NCBI GenBank assembly: GCA_943328865.2
Contig: CALQBR020000132.1
Coordinates: 1-5,073 of the forward strand
Direction of reading: 5' to 3'
DNA from: Sphingobacterium thalpophilum
GTDB lineage: Bacteria; Bacteroidota; Bacteroidia; Flavobacteriales; Flavobacteriaceae
Length of the DNA: 5,073 nt
Position 1 is the stretch's first letter. The number at the start of each line of letters is the position of its first letter. A model generated the notes under the pieces. That model saw nothing but the letters and a program-made list of their open reading frames with translations. It was not told the origin of the DNA and searched no databases. This document shows, in pieces, positions 1 through 5,073 of the stretch. The position numbers and the translations under genes are program-made.

Positions 1-803
1 AATTCATTGGCAAAAACATTTTGTGAGTTTTCTTGTTTAGCCAAAAGTGGAATTGCTGCAAGGGATACGAAAAACAAAACGATATAAGCAACCACATTTT
101 TAAGTTTATCAGAAAGCGAAGGCAACTTTTCTATGAAAACTTGTGACTTCTTTACAATTATAAAAGAAACAATTAATGATAAAATCCCTATTCCAGTGAA
201 TAGTGGTACTACTGGATAGGATTCCATGATATTTCCAATAACCGTATTGGTATAAACCAAATAGTCCACCGCAATAAAGTTGTATTTTACGCCAAATTCA
301 TTCCAGAAAAAATATTCGCTTACCGCATTTTGAATGATAAGTAATACAAAAATAAAAATAGTTAGGGAGAATAAAGTCAGACGTATTTTTGAACGGTATT
401 GTGGTAAAAAAAGCAGTAAACCAAATAAGATGGTTTTTAGCGATACAAAAGCAATTCCGATAGTAGGTAAAACACCACCATATTCATTCAGAATGGTATT
501 AAAAATAGAAATGTAAGCTAATAAAGACAATAACAATCCAAAAATGACATAACCCCAAGGCGAAGTGAATTTTGAATTAGACAAAAAGATTAGATAAAGC
601 CATAAGAAGAAACTGGCGACCACAAAAACAAAAAAATCAGAAACCAAACCAACAGTAAATATTTTAAATAGATCAATCCATTCAAAAGAAGTTTGGGTAA
701 TGGGATGGAATAACAATACAGTTCTTAAGACGATACTGGTTATAATGTAAAAAAAGGTTAAATTATAAAAAGGAGAGGTTTTTTTAAAAAAATGCATTGG
801 CAT
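1..803 (-). CDS. LTA synthase-like membrane protein, N-terminal part (C-terminal end cut off)
   Basis: Reading the minus strand from 803 down gives 267 uninterrupted codons to the window edge. The protein is strongly hydrophobic, with likely membrane helices near residues 14-32, 46-73, 84-104, 115-133, 142-159, 200-217 and 237-254. A conserved-looking block at 165-197 (FFWNEFGVKYNFIAVDY, then LVYTNTVIGNIMESYP) resembles the segment before the extracytoplasmic catalytic domain in Bacteroidota LTA-synthase-like proteins of the alkaline phosphatase/sulfatase superfamily. The catalytic Thr nucleophile and metal ligands would lie outside the window, so activity cannot be judged. The family transfers phosphoglycerol-type groups or hydrolyses phospho/sulfo esters at the outer face of the inner membrane. 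Gram-negative members do not make lipoteichoic acid, so the true substrate is unknown. The start at 803 is preceded by an in-frame stop at 837-839; Met3 (797) is an alternative start. The gene is divergent from the metal-efflux operon, with no obvious functional tie. Confidence 0.82.
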   Translation of the reverse strand, partial: MPMHFFKKTSPFYNLTFFYIITSIVLRTVLLFHPITQTSFEWIDLFKIFTVGLVSDFFVFVVASFFLWLYLIFLSNSKFTSPWGYVIFGLLLSLLAYISIFNTILNEYGGVLPTIGIAFVSLKTILFGLLLFLPQYRSKIRLTLFSLTIFIFVLLIIQNAVSEYFFWNEFGVKYNFIAVDYLVYTNTVIGNIMESYPVVPLFTGIGILSLIVSFIIVKKSQVFIEKLPSLSDKLKNVVAYIVLFFVSLAAIPLLAKQENSQNVFANE

Positions 804-822
804 AAATGATTTTTGTTTTTTG

Positions 823-830
823 CAAAAATA
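823..830 (-). promoter_or_regulatory. Candidate -7 element, proximal, for the LTA synthase-like gene
   Basis: On the minus strand this reads TATTTTTG, a full match to the Bacteroidota -7 consensus TAnnTTTG. It lies about 20 nt upstream of the ATG at 803, so the leader would be only about a dozen bases. No clean TTG-type -33 element sits at the usual distance: the nearest TTTG belongs to the distal copy at 846-853 and leaves only a 15-bp gap. The motif is short and the region is T-rich, so chance matches are possible. Confidence 0.45.
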
Positions 831-845
831 ATACAATTAAAGGTT

Positions 846-853
846 CAAAAATA
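846..853 (-). promoter_or_regulatory. Candidate -7 element, distal, for the LTA synthase-like gene
   Basis: This is a second exact TAnnTTTG match (TATTTTTG on the minus strand), 23 bp upstream of the proximal copy. It would give a leader of roughly 35 nt, which is more typical for this group. Alternatively its TTTG half could act as part of the -33 region for the proximal copy, although the spacing is short. Only one of the two is likely to be the main promoter. Confidence 0.4.
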
Positions 854-893
854 ATGGTCAGCACTTAAAAAATGATTAAATTAAGATATAAAT

Positions 894-901
894 TAATTTT
901 G
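894..901 (+). promoter_or_regulatory. Candidate -7 element for the two-component operon
   Basis: TAATTTTG matches TAnnTTTG exactly on the plus strand. Nothing resembling TTTG lies about 19 bp upstream, only the weak aATG near 871-874, so a basal promoter here would be weak or activator-dependent. A second, poorer candidate, TAAATTTA at 946-953, overlaps the inverted repeat. The transcript from 894-901 would carry a leader of about 155 nt before the regulator start at 1062. Confidence 0.3.
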
Positions 902-933
902 GCTTAAGTTTCGGTTCTTTCATAGCGGGATGA

Positions 934-957
934 AGTGTAATTACATAAATTTACGCT
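934..957. repeat. Imperfect inverted repeat AGTGTAA-N10-TTACGCT, possible operator
   Basis: The arms at 934-940 and 951-957 are complementary at 6 of 7 positions, with one T/G mismatch that would be a wobble pair in RNA. The arm centres are 17 bp apart. The left arm overlaps a perfect 10-bp palindrome, TGTAATTACA (936-945), and the weak -7 candidate at 946-953 lies between and over the arms. The geometry suits a dimeric DNA-binding protein, but OmpR-family regulators more often bind direct repeats, so the binding factor is unknown. Palindromes of this length also occur by chance in AT-rich DNA. Confidence 0.3.
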
Positions 958-1061
958 ACCAATAGATTCCCTTTCTTTCATTCATAATAGAGAATTTAAA
1001 GGATAGTAATGCAACTAACAATTAAGTATGTTAGGGAATAATAAAATAAGTATTCAAATCG

Positions 1062-1724
1062 ATGCACATATTAATAATTGAAGACGAAGTTGGAATTGTT
1101 CAATTTCTCCAACAAGGTTTGGAAGAAGAAGGCTATCAAATTACCACTGCCTCTGATGGATTGAAAGGATTCGAATTGACTCAAAAAAGAAATTTTGATT
1201 TGATTTTATTGGATTGGATGTTGCCTAAAATGACTGGTTTGGAGCTGTGTAAGGCCATTCGATTGAAGAACAGCGAAACGCCGATTCTTTTTTTAACCGC
1301 CAAAGATACTATTCAAGAAACCATTGAAGGATTGAAAGCGGGAGCCAATGATTATATCAAAAAACCATTTAGTTTTGACGAAATGATCGAACGGATTAAA
1401 ATTCATTTTAGAAATCCAAAAAAAGAGGATATTCTGACTCTTGGAAACATTGAGATGAATTGTGCGCAACATCGGGTGTGGGTTAATGGGAATGAGGTCG
1501 TCTTAACACAAAGAGAATTCGAACTGTTAGGATATTTGATTAGAAACAAAGGAAAAGTTTGCACCAGAACTCAAATTATAGAAGAGGTTTGGGATATTCA
1601 CTTTGAATATCATACTGGGGTGATTGATGTATTCATGAATGCCATTCGAAAAAAACTACACTTGAAAATTGAAGAAGACTACATCAAAACCATCCGAGGG
1701 GTAGGATACATTGCTAATGACTAA
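1062..1724 (+). CDS. OmpR/PhoB-family response regulator (CzcR/CusR-like)
   Basis: This 220-residue protein has the usual length and two-domain layout of the family. The receiver domain (about 1-118) shows the acidic pocket Glu7-Asp8, phospho-acceptor Asp51 in LLDWMLP, Thr79 in FLTAKD and Lys101 in KKPF, so every key residue is present. The DNA-binding winged helix (about 125-218) contains LTQREFELLGYL, the TRTQIIEEVW region, the recognition-helix segment VIDVFMNAIRKKL and the terminal RGVGYI hairpin. It should be phosphorylated by the kinase encoded 6 nt downstream and then bind DNA as a dimer to control transcription. The neighbouring metal-efflux pump suggests a metal-response role; this is context, not sequence proof. 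An in-frame stop at 1047-1049 fixes the ATG at 1062 as the start. There is no Shine-Dalgarno sequence, as is common in Bacteroidota. Confidence 0.95.
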   Translation: MHILIIEDEVGIVQFLQQGLEEEGYQITTASDGLKGFELTQKRNFDLILLDWMLPKMTGLELCKAIRLKNSETPILFLTAKDTIQETIEGLKAGANDYIKKPFSFDEMIERIKIHFRNPKKEDILTLGNIEMNCAQHRVWVNGNEVVLTQREFELLGYLIRNKGKVCTRTQIIEEVWDIHFEYHTGVIDVFMNAIRKKLHLKIEEDYIKTIRGVGYIAND

Positions 1725-1730
1725 ATAAAA

Positions 1731-3122
1731 ATGCCGAAATTTTCTTTCAAAAACAGAATTGCGTCCTTTTACATAATTACTACTGCTTTACTCATTTTTG
1801 TAGTCTTTTTTGTAATCTTTTCTATAGTCAAGTTCAGTGTTTACCATCATTTAAACAATGATATCAACAGTGAAGTTGAAAAGCATTTATCCGAAATCAA
1901 AATAGAAAAGCATCATTTCTATTTGACGCACAAACAGGAATGGAAAGAACGCGAGCACAATACGCTTGATGTGAATCCGGTATTTATACAATTTATTGAT
2001 TTTAATGGGGTGGTGATAGAAAAATCACCTAATTTAAAAAGCTATTCCTTGCCCTTTTATTCAAATAATAATAATATATTTTTGGATAGTCGATTGGCTA
2101 ATAAAACCATTAGGCAAATCCAAGTTCCTATTTATAGTAAGACCAAAACAATAGGTTATTTGTTGGTGGCCATGTCATTAGAAGATGCCTCGTTGGTGCT
2201 TGATAATTTATCCAAAGTACTTGTTGTGGCCTATCCTTTAATTTTGATTCTCCTTTTTTTAATTGCTCGGTTTATTGCCGGCAGGAGTATTAAACCCATT
2301 ACCGCTATTATTGAAACCTCCAATGGGATTACTAAGGATAATCTTAAATCAAGAATTCCTTTGCCTCAGAATCGAGATGAGCTTTATATACTTTCTAAAA
2401 CGATTAATCATTTATTGGATCGCATTGAGGTTACTATTGAACGAGAGAAACAATTTACCTCAGATGCCTCTCATGAATTAAGAACGCCTTTAACTATCAT
2501 AAAAGGAACTCTGGAAGTTCTGGTTAGAAAACCGAGAGCGCAAGCAGAATATGAGGACAAAATTAATTTTTGTATTGCCGAAGTAAATCGTTTAAATCAT
2601 TTGGTGGATCAACTTCTTTTATTGGCCCGATTCGAAGATCAGAAGCAAAGTCTTAAAATGGAGAAGGTCTATTTGAATGCAATAGTTTTAGATACCATTT
2701 CTAGGTATTCCAATAAAATTCAATCTAAAAACATTTCTGTTTCAACTGAATTTACAGCAGATTATTATGTAACAACCGATATTTATTTGTGTGCAATTAT
2801 CATTAACAATTTAGTTTCCAATGCGCTAAAATACTCGAACCAAAATAGTAATCTTACCCTAACGATAAACGATACTAATTCTCATATAGAATTTTCTCTC
2901 ACAGATACAGGAATTGGGATTTCTAGCGATGATTTAGATCATATATTCGACCAGTTTTATCGCTCGAAATCAAGTGAACATCCTGAAATTAAAGGAATTG
3001 GTTTGGGTTTATCTATAGTGAAAAGATTGTGTTCGGTACTAAATATTTCGATTTCGATTTCAAGCCAGGAAAATAAAGGAACTACTGTAAAATTAAGTTT
3101 TTACAAAGCAGACCTTAATTAA
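1731..3122 (+). CDS. Membrane sensor histidine kinase (CzcS/CusS-like)
   Basis: This 463-residue kinase is the partner of the upstream regulator; the 6-nt gap implies one transcript and probably translational coupling. Order: TM1 about 11-35, periplasmic sensor about 36-161, TM2 about 162-183, HAMP about 184-234, HisKA with His248 in SDASHELRTPL, then the HATPase domain. The ATP-binding boxes are intact: N box INNLVSNALKYS with Asn360/Asn364, G1 DTGIGI (392-397), F box IFDQFYR (405-411) and G2 GIGLGLSIV (422-430). The sensor has no cysteine but is histidine-rich close to the membrane (His39, 40, 52, 61, 62, 67, 76), which could bind transition metals. I infer a periplasmic metal sensor from this and from the adjacent pump. 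The overall build is ordinary for an OmpR-partner kinase, so other signals are possible. An A-rich leader replaces a Shine-Dalgarno sequence. Confidence 0.94.
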   Translation: MPKFSFKNRIASFYIITTALLIFVVFFVIFSIVKFSVYHHLNNDINSEVEKHLSEIKIEKHHFYLTHKQEWKEREHNTLDVNPVFIQFIDFNGVVIEKSPNLKSYSLPFYSNNNNIFLDSRLANKTIRQIQVPIYSKTKTIGYLLVAMSLEDASLVLDNLSKVLVVAYPLILILLFLIARFIAGRSIKPITAIIETSNGITKDNLKSRIPLPQNRDELYILSKTINHLLDRIEVTIEREKQFTSDASHELRTPLTIIKGTLEVLVRKPRAQAEYEDKINFCIAEVNRLNHLVDQLLLLARFEDQKQSLKMEKVYLNAIVLDTISRYSNKIQSKNISVSTEFTADYYVTTDIYLCAIIINNLVSNALKYSNQNSNLTLTINDTNSHIEFSLTDTGIGISSDDLDHIFDQFYRSKSSEHPEIKGIGLGLSIVKRLCSVLNISISISSQENKGTTVKLSFYKADLN

Positions 3123-3189
3123 TTCTTAAGACAATAATTATAAATAACCTAGTATATATATAGTATTTTTGTAAATAAAATAAGGTAAA
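3123..3189 (+). promoter_or_regulatory. Kinase-pump gap with candidate internal promoter
   Basis: This 67-bp, very AT-rich gap contains TATTTTTG at 3164-3171, an exact match to the TAnnTTTG -7 element. Transcription would start about 12-15 nt before the pump ATG. No TTTG-like -33 element is present about 19 bp upstream, so the promoter may need an activator. TAGTAT occurs twice, at 3150-3155 and 3161-3166, exactly 11 bp apart (about one helical turn), a pitch used by OmpR-family direct-repeat sites. No terminator hairpin is visible, so read-through from the kinase gene is also expected. The intervening TATATATA makes chance repetition a real alternative. Confidence 0.4.
3182..3185 (+). promoter_or_regulatory. 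AAGG ribosome binding site of the pump gene
   Basis: AAGG lies 4 nt before the ATG at 3190 and is the only Shine-Dalgarno-like sequence among the rightward genes here. An in-frame TAA at 3181-3183 rules out a longer N-terminus, so Met1 at 3190 is the start. The spacing is slightly shorter than ideal. Confidence 0.4.
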
Positions 3190-5073
3190 ATGCTTGAAAA
3201 AATAATTGCTTTCAGTTTAAATAACAAACTTATTGTTTTGCTATTTACTATAGGTGTTTTTGTATTTGGTTTGTTTTCGGTATTCCAAATCTCCATTGGT
3301 GCTGTACCTGATGTGACAAACAACCAGGTTCAGGTGATTACGACTTCCCGAAACTTGTCTACTCAAGATATCGAACAATTTATTACCTATCCCGTAGAAA
3401 TTGAAATGGCTAATTTGCCAGGTGTACACGAAATACGTTCCATTTCTAAATTTGGATTATCAGTAGTTACTATTGTTTTTGAGGATGATATGGGAACTTA
3501 TTTACCGAGACAACTCATTGCAGAAAAAATAAAAGCCGCATCCGAAAAAATCCCGCAAGGTTTTGGAACTCCTGAAATGGGACCGATTACCACAGGATTG
3601 GGCGAAATTTACCAATATACCTTAGAAATAAAACCAGCATTTAAGAATAATTATTCTGTAACCGATTTGAGAACCATTCAAGATTGGGTGGTGAAACGAC
3701 AATTGTCAGGAATAAAAGGTGTGGTAGAAATCAATACATGGGGCGGTTATTTGAAACAATATGAAATTGCCATCAATACCTCAAGTTTAAAGGCGATGAA
3801 CATTACTACAACCGATGTTTTTACAGCTTTAGAAAAAAATAATAGTATTGCTGGTGGTGCTTACATTGAGAAAGTAAATCAAAGTTTTTTTATTCGAGGG
3901 GAAGGAAAGGTCAATTCGCTCCAGGATATTGAAAATATAGTGGTAATAAACACCAATGGATTGCCTATTTATATTAAAAATGTAGCCCAAGTGCGTTTTG
4001 GTCACGCCAATCGTTTTGGAGCAATTACAGGAAATGGCGAAGGTGAAAAGGTTTTGGGTCAAGTGATGATGCTCAAAGGAGCCAATTCAAAGCAAGTGAT
4101 TCAAGAGGTGAAAAATAGGGTAGCTGAAATCCAAAAGACCTTACCTGAAGGAATTTACATCAATGGCTTTTTAGAACGAAGCGAATTAGTAGGAAAAACA
4201 ACTTTCACAGTAGCGGAGAATCTAATATTAGGTTGCTTGATTGTGATTTTTGTGGTGGTGTTATTATTAGGAAATTGGCGCTCTGGCTTGGTGGTTGCTT
4301 CGGTAATCCCATTGTGTTTGTTATTTGCCATTTCCTTTATGAATATTTTTGGAATCGATGCCAATTTGATGAGTCTCGGGGCTATTGATTTTGGAATTAT
4401 CATTGACGGGGCGGTCATTATCGTCGAATTTATTGCGTTTCAAATTGCGCATAAATCCAAACATTTAGTTGGACTGTCTAAAGAAGAACGCCAGTTGGAA
4501 ATAGACCAGATTACCTATAAGAGCGCTTCCAAAATGATGAATTCTGCCATCTTTGGGCAATTGATTATTCTGATTGTTTTCATTCCAATCTTATCCTTAT
4601 CGGGTATTGAAGGTAAAATGTTCAAGCCGATGGCCATGACTTTTAGTATTGCGCTTCTGGGTGCCATGATCTTTTGTTTTACCTATGTTCCGGTGGTTTC
4701 TTCGTTGTTTTTAAAACCAAAGGAAGAAAATCCAAATTCTTTTTCTAGTAAACTAATCCGCAAATTAAATTCGTGGTATTTACCCGTGATTACTTGGGCT
4801 TTGGGAAATACTAAAAAAGTACTGTACGGCGCTTTGGGTTTATTGGTTTTTGCGATAGGTTTATTTACGACTATGGGGGGAGAGTTTATTCCTACTTTAG
4901 ATGAGGGTGATTTTGTAATTCAACCGGTGTTGAAAACGGGTACTTCACTTTCCAAAACGATTGCGACGACGACTAAAATTGAACAAATTATTCTGAAGAA
5001 TTTTCCAGAAGTCACCCAAGTAGTGAGTAGGATAGGAGCTGCAGAAGTACCAACCGATCCGATGTCTATGGAG
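3190..5073 (+). CDS. czcA: CusA/CzcA-family heavy-metal efflux RND pump, N-terminal 628 residues (C-terminal end cut off)
   Basis: There are 628 open codons from the ATG to the window edge with no stop. The protein is the inner-membrane, proton-driven pump of a tripartite metal exporter. Visible in order: TM1 about 13-33, the IGAVPDVTNNQVQV segment, porter-domain motifs (YPVEIEMANLPGV at 67-79, GLGEIYQY at 136-143), LKGANS, TM2 about 342-360, TM3 about 365-386, TM4 about 392-418, TM5 about 453-472, TM6 about 484-507, TM7 about 544-561, then GGEFIPTLDEGDF (563-575) and the start of the second porter half (GAAEVPTDPMSME, 616-628). TM4 carries DFGIIIDGAVIIVEF with Asp400, Asp406 and Glu413, equivalent to the CzcA proton-relay residues. 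The DFG-x3-DGA-x3-VE form points to divalent cations rather than Cu/Ag; Phe414 replaces the usual Asn. Family members are about 1,040 residues, or about 1,440 when fused to a TolC-like domain as in some Bacteroidota. The symbol marks the family; the substrate is inferred. Confidence 0.93.
   Translation, partial: MLEKIIAFSLNNKLIVLLFTIGVFVFGLFSVFQISIGAVPDVTNNQVQVITTSRNLSTQDIEQFITYPVEIEMANLPGVHEIRSISKFGLSVVTIVFEDDMGTYLPRQLIAEKIKAASEKIPQGFGTPEMGPITTGLGEIYQYTLEIKPAFKNNYSVTDLRTIQDWVVKRQLSGIKGVVEINTWGGYLKQYEIAINTSSLKAMNITTTDVFTALEKNNSIAGGAYIEKVNQSFFIRGEGKVNSLQDIENIVVINTNGLPIYIKNVAQVRFGHANRFGAITGNGEGEKVLGQVMMLKGANSKQVIQEVKNRVAEIQKTLPEGIYINGFLERSELVGKTTFTVAENLILGCLIVIFVVVLLLGNWRSGLVVASVIPLCLLFAISFMNIFGIDANLMSLGAIDFGIIIDGAVIIVEFIAFQIAHKSKHLVGLSKEERQLEIDQITYKSASKMMNSAIFGQLIILIVFIPILSLSGIEGKMFKPMAMTFSIALLGAMIFCFTYVPVVSSLFLKPKEENPNSFSSKLIRKLNSWYLPVITWALGNTKKVLYGALGLLVFAIGLFTTMGGEFIPTLDEGDFVIQPVLKTGTSLSKTIATTTKIEQIILKNFPEVTQVVSRIGAAEVPTDPMSME

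Larger units (their letters stand above)
804..1061. promoter_or_regulatory. Divergent intergenic control region
   Basis: These 258 bp separate the leftward LTA synthase-like gene from the rightward two-component/efflux genes and must hold promoters for both. I find no RNA gene, no terminator-like GC-rich hairpin with a T tract, and no credible protein gene. The longest ATG reading frame noticed here (930-965) has 11 sense codons. The region contains the leftward -7 elements (823-830 and 846-853), rightward candidates (894-901 and 946-953), an imperfect inverted repeat (934-957), a repeated TTCTTTCAT (915-923 and 973-981) and a repeated TAAGTAT (1023-1029 and 1047-1053). If the rightward promoter is near 894 or 946, the regulator mRNA has a leader of roughly 100-160 nt. 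Confidence 0.7.

Noticed and set aside
334..516. 60-codon open frame on the plus strand
   Set aside because: It lies wholly antisense within the membrane protein on the minus strand and has no recognisable features; the minus-strand frame is open over 267 codons with clear membrane helices.
930..965. Short ATG frame of 11 sense codons in the divergent region, possible leader peptide
   Set aside because: It is too short to support and shows no attenuator-like codon run or following hairpin/terminator.
915..981. TTCTTTCAT repeated at 915-923 and 973-981
   Set aside because: A 9-bp pyrimidine-rich repeat 58 bp apart has no helical phasing with a promoter and no mobile-element context; it is probably chance.
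2263..2481. 72-codon open frame on the plus strand inside the kinase gene
   Set aside because: It is a shadow in another frame of the HAMP/HisKA coding region, whose motifs are all intact in the main frame.
3045..3062. Tandem hexamer ATTTCG x2 plus ATTTCA near the end of the kinase gene
   Set aside because: It encodes Ile-Ser repeats in the last beta-strand region of the HATPase domain. Three copies in coding DNA are easily explained by codon choice, and there is no sign of phase variation.
3114..3130. CTTAA...TTAAG inverted repeat at the end of the kinase gene as a terminator
   Set aside because: The stem is only five A/T-rich pairs with no GC core and no following T tract, so it would not terminate transcription.
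3138..4418. Several minus-strand open frames of 61-87 codons opposite the pump gene
   Set aside because: All are antisense to a continuous, motif-rich RND coding sequence and show no protein-like features of their own.
4875..4880. Run of six G in otherwise AT-rich DNA, possible slippage site
   Set aside because: It falls in the ATG-GGG-GGA-GAG codons of the GGEF motif that recurs in this pump family, so protein constraint explains it, and the reading frame continues normally.

Overview
The window looks like chromosomal DNA from a Bacteroidota bacterium, most likely a Flavobacterium-type flavobacterium. The DNA is AT-rich and intergenic regions are short. Start codons mostly lack a Shine-Dalgarno sequence and follow A-rich leaders. 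Several upstream regions carry TAnnTTTG, the -7 element of the Bacteroidota primary sigma factor. The encoded proteins also have a flavobacterial flavour. This assignment comes from reading the sequence, not from a database search.

Layout: (1) Positions 1-803, minus strand, hold the N-terminal, multi-spanning membrane half of an LTA-synthase-like (alkaline phosphatase/sulfatase superfamily) protein; its catalytic domain lies beyond the left edge. (2) Positions 804-1061 form a 258-bp divergent control region with no convincing gene. It has two good -7 elements facing left, weaker candidates facing right, an imperfect inverted repeat with an embedded 10-bp palindrome, and short direct repeats. 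(3) Positions 1062-1724, plus strand, encode an OmpR/PhoB-type response regulator. (4) Positions 1731-3122, plus strand, encode its partner membrane histidine kinase, starting 6 nt after the regulator's stop codon. (5) Positions 3123-3189 are a short AT-rich gap with a perfect -7 element and an 11-bp-spaced direct repeat. (6) From 3190 to the right edge, plus strand, lie the first 628 codons of a CusA/CzcA-family heavy-metal efflux RND pump, cut off by the window end. It has no stop codon in the window but is open throughout.

Working model: the kinase senses a metal cation in the periplasm, perhaps through a histidine-rich stretch just after its first membrane helix. It phosphorylates the regulator at Asp51, which activates the operon and/or the promoter in front of the pump gene. 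The pump then exports the metal using the proton gradient. Its TM4 motif DFG-x3-DGA-x3-VE is the form associated with divalent-cation pumps (Czc/Cnr/Ncc type) rather than the Cu/Ag (CusA) form, so Zn/Co/Cd/Ni is favoured. The membrane-fusion and outer-membrane partners are not in the window and would be expected just to the right. The LTA-synthase-like gene is transcribed away and may be an unrelated neighbour.

This is a recognisable metal-resistance locus rather than a wholly new system. The points most worth following up are the histidine-rich sensor region, the separate promoter with its direct repeat before the pump, the VE-F departure in the TM4 motif, and whether the pump is the long TolC-fused form.
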